A program made the position numbers and the translations under genes. 64,000 nt of DNA from CAVOOW01 sp963697675 (GTDB taxonomy: Bacteria > Actinomycetota > Actinomycetes > JACCUZ01): contig CAVOOW010000002.1 of NCBI GenBank assembly GCA_963697675.1, positions 209,446 through 273,445 of the forward strand, given 5' to 3'. How positions within the stretch are numbered: position 1 is the stretch's first letter; the number at the start of each line of letters is the position of its first letter. The notes under the pieces are model-generated. The model was not told where the DNA came from and did not search any database. It saw nothing but the letters and a program-made list of their open reading frames with translations. This document shows, one piece after another, positions 17,799 to 30,175 of the stretch.

Positions 17799-17889
17799 AC
17801 GTTTCCGCGGAAACGTCCCGCGGCCAATTGCGCCAAATGTCGCTGCGCAAATCGGTGGAAAGCTCCTGCAGACGTTTCCGCGGAAACGT
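17799..17889. promoter_or_regulatory. Two GTTTCCGCGGAAAC palindromes in a divergent promoter
   Basis: Two exact copies of ACGTTTCCGCGGAAACGT (17799-17816 and 17872-17889) lie in the gap between the S58 peptidase and the divergent HDAC-type gene. Their centres are 73 bp apart, about seven helical turns, so a protein bound at both would face the same side of the DNA. This arrangement suggests an operator pair with looping (inference). Confidence 0.6.
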
Positions 17890-17930
17890 CCGACCGGGTT
17901 TTGGAAGGCCACGCGGGGTCGCGTGGCAGC

Positions 17931-19010
17931 ATGCACGCCGTGGCGTTCCCGACAGTGGTGTGGTCCGACGACGTGCTGCGCCATGAGCCGGGTGCCGAGA
18001 TCTGGGTGGGCGTCAGTACGCCCGGCACCGAGGTGCCCGCGCGCGCCACCGTGCTGCTCGACGCGGTGACGGCGGCCGGCGCCACGGTCGTCAAGGCCTC
18101 GTCGTACGACGACGCGCCGCTGCACGCAGTGCACGACCCGGCTCTGGTCGACCACCTTCGAGCAATCGCCGAGCAGTGGTCGCAGGGACCCTACGCGGAG
18201 CTGGTCGGCCAGGACCGGGTCGTTCCGTACGTGTTCCCGACAGCGGGCATGCTCGACGGCTTGCCCGCCCACGAGCCGGTCGCGACGCACGCGCGCGCCG
18301 GTCTCTACTGCTACGACACGATGACGCTCGTCGGACCGGGCACGTGGGAAGCGGCCCGGACGGCCATCGATGTCGCCCTGACCGCAGCCGACCTCGTTGC
18401 CGACGGCGCCGGGTCGGCCTACGCACTGGTCCGCCCTCCCGGGCACCACGCGACGCGGCGCGCGTTCGGCGGCTCCTGCTATCTCAACAACGCCGCAGTC
18501 GCGGCCCAGCGGTTGCGCGACCGCGGCGCCGGCCGGGTCGCGATCGTCGACATCGACGCCCACCACGGCAACGGCACGCAGGCGATCTTCTACGACCGCG
18601 CGGACGTGTTCTACGCCTCGCTGCACGTCGACCCGGGAGCCGGCTGGTTCCCGCACTTCGTGGGTTTCGCGGACGAGCGTGGCCGCGACGCCGGCGCAGG
18701 CTCGACGACCAACCTCCCGCTCGCGCCGGGCACCGGCGACGAGGGCTGGCTGGACGCGCTCGACGAGCTGCTCACCGTGGTCGGCAACCACACCCCGGAC
18801 GCCCTGGTCGTCTCGCTGGGCGTGGACGCGGCCGGGGTCGACCCCGAGAGCCCGCTGGAGGTCAGCACCGACGGGTTCCACGGCGCGGGGGAACGTCTCG
18901 CGGCGCTGCGCCTGCCCACCGTGCTCGTCCACGAGGGCGGCTACGAGCTCGCGCGGCTGGGTGTGGACACGGTCGCGGTGCTCAGCGCGTTCGAGTCGGG
19001 CGAATCGTGA
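17931..19010 (+). CDS. Histone-deacetylase superfamily amidohydrolase
   Basis: 359 aa from the ATG at 17931. Class II HDAC/acetylpolyamine-amidohydrolase features are present: RPPGHHATR (catalytic His pair), GGSCYLNNAAVAAQ, the zinc ligands in DIDAHHGNGTQ, and SLGVDAAGVDPES with the third ligand Asp. The final VHEGGYEL loop is also conserved. Bacterial members hydrolyse acetylated amines, polyamines or related amides. Together with the divergent amide- and peptide-hydrolase genes it may form a small amide-catabolism unit (inference). A palindrome lies 41 bases upstream of the start. Confidence 0.88.
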   Translation: MHAVAFPTVVWSDDVLRHEPGAEIWVGVSTPGTEVPARATVLLDAVTAAGATVVKASSYDDAPLHAVHDPALVDHLRAIAEQWSQGPYAELVGQDRVVPYVFPTAGMLDGLPAHEPVATHARAGLYCYDTMTLVGPGTWEAARTAIDVALTAADLVADGAGSAYALVRPPGHHATRRAFGGSCYLNNAAVAAQRLRDRGAGRVAIVDIDAHHGNGTQAIFYDRADVFYASLHVDPGAGWFPHFVGFADERGRDAGAGSTTNLPLAPGTGDEGWLDALDELLTVVGNHTPDALVVSLGVDAAGVDPESPLEVSTDGFHGAGERLAALRLPTVLVHEGGYELARLGVDTVAVLSAFESGES

Positions 19011-19086
19011 TCGGGGTGGGGGCGGACCGCGATCGGGGTGGGGGCGGACCGCGATCGGGTGGGGGCGGACCGTGATCGGGTGCGGG
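19009..19086. repeat. Tandem direct repeat, about 21-22 bp unit, 3.5 copies
   Basis: The unit GATCGGGGTGGGGGCGGACC is repeated three full times and one partial time, immediately after the HDAC-type stop codon. Copies differ by one G in the first run and by a C/T change. It is G-rich on the top strand and could form quadruplexes. It may also be a spot where copy number is unstable. Confidence 0.75.
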
Positions 19087-19250
19087 CGCTCGATGAGCCC
19101 CGACCATCCAGGACCTTTGGCGCTGTCTAGCCGCCGCCGGCTCTGGGTAGGCTCCGGGCGCAGGCTCTACTCGTCCCGGCAGGTATGGACGGGCCAAGCC
19201 GGCCACTTAAGCCCAGTGAGATCAAACTGGAACACGCGAGGAGTGCACCC

Positions 19251-21950
<2,700 letters not shown>

Positions 21951-21957
21951 TCGACCT

Positions 21958-22581
21958 TTGATCCTGTTCCGGATCGCCCTGAAGTCCGTTGCCGTCGTTC
22001 TGACCCTGGCCATCGCGGTGCTCGTCTTCACCATGGGTCGTGTCTGGTGGGTCGCCCGCCAGGACGACCGCCGACCCTCCGACGTCATCGTCGTGCTCGG
22101 CGCCGCGCAGTTCGACGGCCGGCCGTCCTCGGTCTTCACTGCGCGGCTCGTCCATGCCCGTGACCTCTACAAGGACGACATCGCGCCGCGGATCGTCACG
22201 GTCGGCGGCAACCGGGCCGGTGACCGGTTCACCGAGGCGTCCGCCGGCCAGCGGTGGCTGGAGGCGCACGGCGTGCCGGCGAGCAAGATCGTCATGGTGC
22301 CGACCGGCACCGACACCCTGACCAGCGTGCGTGCGGTGTCGAAGAAGATGAAGGAACGACACTGGTCGACCGCGACGATCGTCACCGACCCCTGGCACTC
22401 GCTGCGCACGCGGTCGATGGCCCACGACTCCGGCATCGACGCCGTGACCTCGCCGACCCGGCAGGGCCCGGCCGTGCGCACCCGGCAGACCGAGATCCGC
22501 TACATCTTCCGCGAGTCGCTGGGCTACCTCTACTACAAGGCGTTCCACCGCAGCTCCGACGCCGGTCCGAACGCCATATGA
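21958..22581 (+). CDS. YdcF/DUF218 family membrane-anchored protein
   Basis: 207 aa from a TTG at 21958, eight bases after ppdK; the only other in-frame start is inside the membrane helix. One N-terminal transmembrane segment (ALKSVAVVLTLAIAVLVF) precedes a DUF218 domain with VIVVLGAAQFDGRPS and IVTVGGNRAGD, then VPTGTDTLTSV and IVTDPWHSLR. DUF218 proteins (YdcF, SanA) sit in the envelope. Their reaction is poorly defined, and some bind S-adenosylmethionine or affect cell-wall integrity. The stop overlaps the dgt start. Confidence 0.85.
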   Translation: MILFRIALKSVAVVLTLAIAVLVFTMGRVWWVARQDDRRPSDVIVVLGAAQFDGRPSSVFTARLVHARDLYKDDIAPRIVTVGGNRAGDRFTEASAGQRWLEAHGVPASKIVMVPTGTDTLTSVRAVSKKMKERHWSTATIVTDPWHSLRTRSMAHDSGIDAVTSPTRQGPAVRTRQTEIRYIFRESLGYLYYKAFHRSSDAGPNAI

Positions 22582-23801
22582 CGTCCGACTACGACGAGCA
22601 CGCTCGCGCTCGCTGGGTCCACGAGCCCGTCAAGCGACCCGGCCGCAGCGCGTTCGAGCGTGACCGCGCGAGGGTGCTGCACTCCGCGGCCCTGCGCCGG
22701 CTCGCCGCGACCACGCAGGTCGTCGTACCCGGCGAGAGTGACTTCCCGCGCACCCGCCTGACCCACTCGCTCGAGTGCGCCCAGGTCGGGCGCGGCCTCG
22801 GCAAGGCGCTCGGCTGCGACCCGGACCTCGTCGAGACCGCGTGCCTCGCGCACGACCTCGGCCACCCGCCGTTCGGCCACACCGGCGAGGGCGCGCTCGC
22901 CGAGATCGCGGCCGGCATCGGCGGGTTCGAGGGCAACGCACAGAGCCTGCGCATCCTGACCCGGCTCGAGCCGAAGACGTTCGCGCCGGACGGGCGCAGC
23001 GCGGGCCTCAACCTGACCCGGGCCGCGCTCGACGCGTCGTGCAAATACCCGTGGGGACGCGACGTCAACGACCGGAAATTCGGTGTGTACGACGACGACC
23101 GCGACGTCTTCAGGTGGCTCAGGGAGGGTGCCCCCGACGGCCGGAGGTGCCTCGAGGCGCAGGTCATGGACTGGTCGGACGACATCGCCTACTCCGTGCA
23201 CGACCTCGAGGACGCGATCCACGCCCGACACCTCGAGCTCGACGTGCTGCGCGACCCCTCCGAGCGGACCGCACTGACCAAGCTCGCGGCCACCCGCCTG
23301 CCCGACAGCACGTCCGACGACTTCGCAGCGGCGCTCGACCGGCTGACGACGCTGCCGTTCTGGCCACGCTCGTATGACGCGAGCCACCGTTCCCTCGCTG
23401 CCCTGAAGAACGCCACCAGCCAGCTCATCGGGCGCTTCTGCGAGGCGGCCGAGGACGCGACGCGGCAGCAGTTCGGCAACGCCCCGATGCGCGGTTACGA
23501 CGCCGACCTCGTCGTGCCGCGCGACGCCCGGCTGGAGGTCGAGGCGCTCAAGGCAGTGACCGCTCGCTACGTGATGGAGATCGAACCGGCCACCACCCGC
23601 TACGCCCAGCAACGCGACCTCGTACACGAATTGGTTGATGCTCTCCGCCGCCACGCTCCGCACGGGCTCGACCCGATCGCCCGCGAGGCATGGGAGGCGG
23701 CCACCGACGACACCGGACGGCTGCGCGCCGTCATCGACCACGTCGCCTCACTCACCGACCCGTCGGCAATGGCGAGCCATGCCGACCTCTTGGCAGGATG
23801 A
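22578..23801 (+). CDS. dgt: Deoxyguanosinetriphosphate triphosphohydrolase-like protein
   Basis: 407 aa, beginning in an ATGA overlap with the YdcF-like gene. The HD-domain metal-binding residues are visible as TRLTHSLE and CLAHDLGHPPFGHTGE, with the downstream Asp in MDWSDDIAYSVHDLEDA. dGTPases of this family hydrolyse dNTPs to deoxynucleosides and triphosphate, adjusting nucleotide pools. In many actinobacteria dgt lies just upstream of dnaG, as here apart from one reductase gene. Confidence 0.93.
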   Translation: MTSDYDEHARARWVHEPVKRPGRSAFERDRARVLHSAALRRLAATTQVVVPGESDFPRTRLTHSLECAQVGRGLGKALGCDPDLVETACLAHDLGHPPFGHTGEGALAEIAAGIGGFEGNAQSLRILTRLEPKTFAPDGRSAGLNLTRAALDASCKYPWGRDVNDRKFGVYDDDRDVFRWLREGAPDGRRCLEAQVMDWSDDIAYSVHDLEDAIHARHLELDVLRDPSERTALTKLAATRLPDSTSDDFAAALDRLTTLPFWPRSYDASHRSLAALKNATSQLIGRFCEAAEDATRQQFGNAPMRGYDADLVVPRDARLEVEALKAVTARYVMEIEPATTRYAQQRDLVHELVDALRRHAPHGLDPIAREAWEAATDDTGRLRAVIDHVASLTDPSAMASHADLLAG

Positions 23802-23805
23802 AGTC

Positions 23806-25036
23806 ATGACGGCAAACCAGAGCTATGTGATCGTCGGTGCCAGCCTGGCGGGTGCCAAGGCTGCCGAGGCGATGCGGGACGCGGGATTCGACGGCAGCGT
23901 GGTGATCGTCGGTGACGAGCGTGAGCTGCCCTATGAGCGGCCCCCGCTGTCGAAGGGCTATCTGCTGGGCAAGGACGCGCGGGAGAAGGCGTTCGTGCAC
24001 GCGGAGGAGTGGTACGGGGACCATGACGTCGCGCTGCGGCTCGGCACGACCGTCACCGGGCTGCACCGCTCGGCGCACGAGATCGAGCTGTCCGGCGGCG
24101 AGCGCATCTCCTACGACAAGCTGCTGCTCGCAACGGGCTCGTCACCGCGCAAGCTGCAGGCGCCGGGGGCCGACCTCGACGGGTGTGCACTACCTGCGCC
24201 GCATCGGCGACTCCGACGCGTTGCGCGAGACGTTCGCCGGCGGCGGGTCGCTTGTCGTGGTCGGCGCCGGGTGGATCGGGCTGGAGGTGGCCGCGGCGGC
24301 CCGGCACTACGGGGTCGACGTCACCGTGCTCGAGCCGCAGCCGACCCCGCTGCACGCTGCGCTCGGGCGCGAGGTCGGCGACATCTTCGCCGCGCTGCAC
24401 CGCGACCACGGTGTGGACGTACGCACCGGATCGGGCGTCAAGTCCATCGAGGGCAGCGACGGCCGCGTGACCGGTGTGACCACGTCGTCGGGCGAGGTCG
24501 TGGCCGCTGACAACGTCGTCGTCGGCGTCGGCGTGAAGCCCAACGTGCGACTGGCCGAGGCGGCAGGGCTCGACGTCGAGGTCGGCATCGTGGTGGACGA
24601 GATGCTGCAGACCTCCGATGACGCGATCTGGGCGGCCGGCGACGTGGCCAGCGCGTGGCATCCCCTGTTCGAGGCCCGGGTGCGCGTCGAGCACTGGGCC
24701 AACGCGTCCGGCCAGGGCAAGGCCGCCGGTGCGGTGATGGCGGGCAAGGGTGAGCCCTACGCGAAGCTGCCCTACTTCTTCACCGACCAGTACGACCTCG
24801 GCATGGAGTACCACGGGCTCGTCGACGCCCAGGGCTACGACGACGTGGTGCTGCGCGGCGACGTGTCGTCGGGGGAGTGGCTGGCCTTCTGGCTGCGCGA
24901 CGGTCGGGTGCTGGCCGGGATGAACGTCAACATCTGGGACGCCTCCGACGCGATCAAGGCGCTGGCCCGGGGCCGGGTGGCCGTGTCCCGTGACCGCCTC
25001 GCCGACGTCGACGTACCCCTGACCGACCTGGCCTGA
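23806..25036 (+). CDS. FAD-dependent ferredoxin-reductase-like oxidoreductase (one-base frame break)
   Basis: The start at 23806 follows AGGATGA. The first 125 codons (YVIVGASLAGAKAAEAM, ERPPLSKGYLLGK) continue in the +1 frame as VHYLRRIGDSDALRETF, VVVGAGWIGLEVAAAA and AAGDVAS. The break is in the G run at 24181-24183 (GACGGGTGTGCAC where GACGGTGTGCAC would keep the frame), so one extra G explains it. When joined, the protein is of normal length, about 409 aa. The family (rubredoxin or ferredoxin reductases of oxygenase systems) moves electrons from NAD(P)H via FAD. It might in principle serve the Rieske oxygenases 18 kb away (speculative). Confidence 0.85.
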
Positions 25037-25270
25037 GCGGTCAGGCGCTGCGCGTACCCGCCGCCTCGCCGCCCGCCGTTTCCCAGCTGACCTCGCCCCT
25101 CGCATCCGGTACTCCCGCCGCAGCGCGCTCGCCGCCGGGCATGCGCGAATCGCTGGGGTCAGGACAACGGCCAATCGCGCATGCTCGCGGCTGCAACGAC
25201 TTTTTCACCGGTAGTCGCGATCTTGGCACGGTGATGGGGACGACCGCGGTGATCTGTCAGACGCGACGCA

Positions 25271-25276
25271 TAGACT
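25271..25276 (+). promoter_or_regulatory. -10 element of dnaG, probably leaderless transcript
   Basis: TAGACT ends six bases before the dnaG GTG and there is no Shine-Dalgarno sequence, which is the usual actinobacterial TANNNT leaderless arrangement. The 247 bp before dnaG holds no other gene. Confidence 0.5.
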
Positions 25277-25282
25277 CGGCTC

Positions 25283-27122
25283 GTGGCAGGCCGGATCCGT
25301 GACGAGGACGTTGTGCTCGTCAAGGAACGGGCCGACATCTCCGAGGTCATCGGTGACCACGTCACGCTGCGCAACGCTGGCGGCGGCAACTTCAAGGGCC
25401 TCTGCCCGTTCCACGACGAGAAGAGCCCGTCCTTCTCGGTGCGGCCGAGTGTAGGTTCATATCACTGCTTCGGTTGCGGTGAAGGCGGCGACGTCATCTC
25501 GTTCGTGATGAAGCTCGACCACCTGACCTTCGCGGAGACCGTCGAGCGGTTGGCGTCGCGCTACAACATCGCGTTGCGTTATGAAGACGGCGCGGCCGGT
25601 CCCGCGCGAAACTCGGGCCAGCGCCACCGGCTCATCGAGGCGCACAAGGCGGCCGCCCAGTTCTACGCCGAGCAGCTTGCGACGCCGCCCGCCCAGAAAG
25701 CCCGTGAGTTCCTCAACGAGCGCGGCTTCGACCAGCAGGCGGCCGAGCACTTCGGTGTCGGCTTCGCACCGCAGGACTGGGACGCCCTCACCGTTCACCT
25801 CCGCGGCCAAAGGGTTCACCCAGGAGGAGCTCGTCGCGGGCGGGTTGTCCAACAACGGCCAGCGCGGTCCCATCGACCGTTTCAAGGGCCGCCTGCTCTG
25901 GCCGATCCGCGACATCACCGGCGACGTCATCGGCTTCGGCGCGCGGCGCATCTTCGACGACGACCGCATCGAGGCCAAGTACGTCAACACACCCGACACG
26001 CCGATCTACAAGAAGTCGACCGTTCTCTACGGCGTCGACCTGGCGAAGAAGGAGATCGCGCGGCGCATGCAGGCCGTGGTCGTCGAGGGTTATACCGACG
26101 TGATGGCCTGCCATCTCGCCGGCATCGAGACGGCCATCGCGACGTGCGGCACGTCGTTCGGCGAGGACCACATCAGAGTGCTGCGGCGACTGCTGATGGA
26201 CCAGAACGAGTTCCGCGGTGAGGTCGTGTTCACCTTCGACGGCGACGCCGCAGGGCAGAAGGCCGCCGAGCGCGCCTTCACGTTCGACCAGAAGTTCACG
26301 ACGCAGACCTTCGTGGCCGTCGAGCCGACCGGTGCCGACCCGTGCGAGCTGCGGCAGGCAAAGGGCGACCTGGCCGTGAGAGATCTCATCGCCAACCGCG
26401 TGCCGTTGTTCGAGTTCGCGATCAAGGCATCGATTGCGCGCTACGACCTCGACACTCCCGAAGGGCGCACCGGGGCGACCCCGGCCGCGATGGCCGTCGT
26501 ACAGAAGATCCGCGACGTCTCCCTGCGCACCGCCTACGCGCGCCAGCTGTCCGGCTGGCTCGGGCTGCCCGACCCCGACGAGCTGGTCATGCACGCGCGC
26601 GGCGGCACGAACCAGATCGGCCGTTATGCCCGCGTGGTCGCGCCCGACGACCCGGCCCTGCGCTTCGAGCGGGACGCGCTCAAAGTGGTGCTGCAGGCTC
26701 CGCATCTGGCCGACGCGTCCTTCGACGGGCTCGACCGCTCGGTCTTCACTGCCCTTCCTTACGCGGCGGTCCGCGATGCCGTGGCCGCTGCCGGTGGTGT
26801 CGCGGCGGCCGCGGGCGGCGGCGCGGGATGGGTGGCGCGCGTGGAGGCGGCGGCGGCCGATGACGACGTACGTCGACTGGCCCGCGAGCTCGCGGTCGAG
26901 CCGATCCCGAGCGATGAGGCGGCACAGCAGCGCTGGGCTGTCGAGGTGTTGGCCCGCCTCGAGGAGCTCGCACTCACTCGCACGATCACCGACGTGAAGT
27001 CGCGGCTGCAGCGCATCAATCCGGTCGAGCAGGCGGCCGACTACAACCGGCATTTCGCCGAGCTGATCGCGCTCGAGGCGCGTCGCCGGGAGATGCGCGA
27101 CCGGGCCATCGGGACGCTCTAG
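25283..27122 (+). CDS. dnaG: DNA primase DnaG (one-base frame break)
   Basis: The primase makes RNA primers for replication. The N-terminal CHC2 zinc finger (CPFHDEKSPSFSV and YHCFGCGEGGD) lies in the first frame. The TOPRIM catalytic core (VVVEGYTDVMA, TFDGDAAGQKAAERA) and the C-terminal helicase-binding domain lie in the next frame. The shift is at CGCGGCCAAAGGG (25807-25808): one extra C separates VHLRG from KGFTQEEL. Joined length is about 612 aa, normal for the family. Because dnaG is essential, this break must be a sequencing error. The sigma-70 gene downstream recalls the classical macromolecular synthesis cluster. Confidence 0.95.
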
Positions 27123-27314
27123 AAACAGCTCGCGGGTGGTCGCGGAAACTGTCTTCGCGGGTCCTGGCGGCGGACCCCATGCAAAGGATTCGGGGGCGGA
27201 ATCCTCCCACCGCGAATGTTGTGCGCCGAAACAATTCATGGTTGTTCGGGCAGGATTTGGTCACGTCCGGGAAATCTTCAGCACTTTGCCCGCACAGGGG
27301 GCAGACTGACCTTT

Positions 27315-28502
27315 GTGGGGACAGGACTGGTCCTGCCGGACGGTGTCAACGAAGTCGTGGCGCGACTCCGCAAGAGCGGAGGCGGGTCAGGGCTGATTCC
27401 CGCCCAGGCAGTGGCGAGCGAGGCGACTGCGTCAGGTCTTGCCCCCGAGAACATCGACGACATCGTGCGCCAGCTGGCCGACTCGGGCGTCGAGGTCGTG
27501 CTGGACGAGCCGTCGCCCGCTGAGCTGGCGCAGGCGGCCGTCGAGGACGAGGAAGAGCTCCCGTCGCTCGACGAGGCGGGGCCGGCAGCGTCGGCAGACC
27601 TGGTGCGCGTCTACCTGCGCGAGATCGGCCGCGTGCCGCTGCTCACCGCCGAGCTCGAGGTCGACCTGGCGCGGCGGGTGGAGGCTGGTGTCTTCGCCGC
27701 CGAGCGGCTCGTCGAGGGTGGCGTCATGCCCATCGAGCTGCGCCGGGAGCTCGCGACGATCGCGGCCGACGGCGCGCGAGCCAAGAGCCAGCTGATCGAG
27801 GCCAACCTGCGTCTGGTCGTGTCGATCGCCAAGCGCTACTCCGGACGCGGCCTGCCGTTCCTCGACCTGATCCAGGAGGGCAACCTCGGGCTGATCCGCG
27901 CCGTCGAGAAGTTCGACTACACGCGCGGCTACAAGTTCTCCACGTACGCCAGCTGGTGGATCCGCCAGGCCGTCTCGCGCGCTGTCGCCGACCAGGCGCG
28001 CACGATCCGCATCCCGGTGCACATGGTCGAGACGGTGAACCGCATCCTGCGCGCCCAGCGGCTGCTGGTGCAGACCCTCGGCCGCGAGCCCACCATCGAC
28101 GAGATCGCCGAGCGGGTCGACCTGCCGGCGTCACGGGTCGGTGAGATCCGCCGCCTGGCGATGGAGCCCGTGTCGCTGCACTCGCCGGTCGGCGAGGAGG
28201 ACGGCTCCGAGCTCGGTGACCTCATCGAGGACTCCGAGTCGATCGCGCCGGCCGACATCGTCTCGATCGGGCTCCTGCAGTCCCACGTCGAGGCGGTGCT
28301 CAACCACCTCGGTGAGCGCGAGCGCGAGGTCGTGCGGATGCGCTACGGCCTCGGCGACGGCGAGCCGCGCACCCTCGAGGAGGTCGGCCGCGCGTTCGGC
28401 GTGACCCGCGAACGGGTGCGGCAGATCGAGGCCAAGAGCCTGGCCAAGCTGCGTCATCCGCATCTGGCCCAGCAGCTGCGCGACTACCTCACCACCAGCT
28501 GA
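27315..28502 (+). CDS. RpoD-type sigma-70 family RNA polymerase sigma factor
   Basis: 395 aa from a GTG at 27315; in-frame starts back to 27216 are possible. Order of domains: a short variable N-terminus, region 1.2 (SADLVRVYLREIGRVPLLTA), region 2 (ANLRLVVSIAKRYSGRGL, FSTYASWWIRQAV, the -10-recognition helix), region 3, and region 4 (GVTRERVRQIEAKSLAKLR, which contacts -35). Both promoter-reading regions match group 1/2 sigma factors. Given the position after dnaG it could be the housekeeping sigma or a close paralogue (SigB/HrdB class). The 190 bp before it is relatively AT-rich and probably holds its promoter. Confidence 0.9.
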   Translation: MGTGLVLPDGVNEVVARLRKSGGGSGLIPAQAVASEATASGLAPENIDDIVRQLADSGVEVVLDEPSPAELAQAAVEDEEELPSLDEAGPAASADLVRVYLREIGRVPLLTAELEVDLARRVEAGVFAAERLVEGGVMPIELRRELATIAADGARAKSQLIEANLRLVVSIAKRYSGRGLPFLDLIQEGNLGLIRAVEKFDYTRGYKFSTYASWWIRQAVSRAVADQARTIRIPVHMVETVNRILRAQRLLVQTLGREPTIDEIAERVDLPASRVGEIRRLAMEPVSLHSPVGEEDGSELGDLIEDSESIAPADIVSIGLLQSHVEAVLNHLGEREREVVRMRYGLGDGEPRTLEEVGRAFGVTRERVRQIEAKSLAKLRHPHLAQQLRDYLTTS

Positions 28503-28538
28503 GTCGCCCGCGCACCGTCGCCGTACGCTTCCTCGATC

Positions 28539-29043
28539 ATGCGCTTGCCACGACGCACGCCTCGCCTGCCCGACGACGCGCGCGCGGCGCTCGACCTCGC
28601 GCGCGGCGAGCGGGTGCTCAGCGCCGGAGGGCTGCGCGGGGGTGGCTGGGTGGCCGCCACCGACCAGGGCCTGGTCGGGGCCGGGTGGCGCGTGGCCTGG
28701 TCCGCGGCGACCCACGCTCAGTGGTACGACGACGCGGCCACCCTCGTGGTCACCTGGCTCGACGATGCGCGGCGAGCGTCATGAGCGCTCGCTGGTGCTC
28801 GACGAACCGGGGCTGCTGCCCGAGGCCGTCTACGAGCGGGTGACGGCCACGATCCTGCTCAGCCAGCTCCTGCCGGTCAGCGGAAAGCGGGGCGTGCGGA
28901 TCGTCGCCCGGCGCCAGCCGGGGTCCGACGAGGTGCAGTGGCAGATCGTGCCGGACGCGGGAGTCGACCTGGCCGAGCCGGCTGTCCGGGCCCGGGTCGA
29001 TGCGGCCATCCGGGTGATGGCCACCGAGCTCGGCCTGCCCTGA
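28539..29043 (+). CDS. Conserved actinobacterial hypothetical protein (one-base frame break)
   Basis: The N-terminal half (MRLPRRTPRLPDDARAALDL to VVTWLDDA) and the C-terminal half (GERHERSLVLDEPGLLPEAV to ATELGLP) lie in adjacent frames and join at about 28766-28774, where one extra base in GATGCGCGGCGAG breaks the frame. Together they resemble a family of actinobacterial cytoplasmic proteins of about 170 residues with a PH-like first part. No function is known. It follows the sigma factor gene by 36 bp and converges with topoisomerase IB. Confidence 0.6.
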
Positions 29044-29068
29044 CGCTCCGGTCGCGCCGGCGCCGCGG

Positions 29069-30139
29069 TCAGGCGGCCGGTTCGCGGTTCGGACGGCAGG
29101 CGCCTTGACGAGCCGCCTCTTGGGGGAGCCGAGCATGCGCAGCACCGCCTGCTCGACCTGACCGTGGGTCGCGGGCTGTCCGAAGTCGGCGTCCGCGCCC
29201 AGCCGCTCGAGTGACCGGGCCACCGTGACGCCGTCGTCATAGAGGTCGAGGACACGCGGGTCGATGTAGGAGCTCCGGCAAACGGCGGGAGTGTTGCCGA
29301 GGTAGGTTGACGACCTCGGTCACGACGCGGCTGACGGCGCGCTTGCGGGCGCTCACCGAGGTGGGAGCGGAGGTGGAGACGGCGAGTCCGACCGCCATCA
29401 GCACGGTCGCATGCCAGGTACGGAAGTCCTTGGCGCTCACGTCCTCGCCGACGACCTCCTTGAGGTAGCCGTTGATGTCGGCGCTGCTGATGTCGTGCCA
29501 GCCGTCGCGGTCCTTGAACGCGAGCAGCTCGCGACCGCCGCCGTCGCGCTTGAGCAGCGCGCGCACGACCTTCGTGACGCTGGGGTCGACGATGGCCTGA
29601 GTGCGCTCCTTGCCGCTCTTGGCGGGGTAGTCGAAGACAACCAGGTCACCGGTGACTGTGACGTGCTTGCGCAGCATCGTGGCCAGGCCGTAGGTGCCGT
29701 TGTCCTCGGCGTAGGTCTCGCCGCCGACGCGGAAGAAGCCGAGGTCCAGCAACCGGAAGGCGGCAGCGAGCACGCGCCGCTTGGTCAGGCCTCGCCCGCC
29801 GAGATGCTCGTGGACGGTCTCGCGCGCCTTCGGCAGCTTGCGCGCGAACGTCAGGACGCGGTCGTGCTTGGCGGCGTCACGTTGGATGCGCCAGTCGTCG
29901 TGGTAGCGGTATTGCCGGCGCCCCGCCGCGTCGGTGCCGAGTGCCTGGATGTGGCCTTGTGGGAACGGACAGATCCATACGTCCTCCCAGGCCGGCGGGA
30001 GGACCAGCGCCCGGATGCGCTCGAGGATCTCGGCGTCGACGACCTTGCTGCCGTCCGGGTAGACATAGCTGAAGCCTCTGCCGCGCCGGACGCGCCGGAT
30101 GCCGGGGCCTGAACAGTCGATCCTGCGCAACCTGGCCAC
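29069..30139 (-). CDS. DNA topoisomerase IB (one-base frame break near the C-terminus)
   Basis: Poxvirus/bacterial type IB topoisomerases relax supercoils through a 3'-phosphotyrosine. The sequence begins MARLRRIDCSGPGIRRVRRG, and the catalytic core includes EDNGTYGLATMLRKHV, FDYPAKSGKERTQ and KDFRTWHATV. The frame breaks at 29305-29306 (AACCTACC for AACTACC). The restored frame gives VVNYLGNTPAVCRSSYIDP, which contains the active-site Tyr, followed by LYDDGVTVARSLERL. The restored frame runs on past 29069 without a stop. The end given is a guess, and a second indel near it is likely. Confidence 0.8.
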
Positions 30140-30175
30140 GCGCGTGCCCCCCGCTCTCGCCCCGTGTGGTCTGCG

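Noticed and set aside
23806..27122. Reading the split reductase and dnaG as true pseudogenes or programmed frameshifts
   Set aside because: dnaG is essential, the breaks are single extra bases at short repeats without slippery heptamers, and the same error type is spread across the window.
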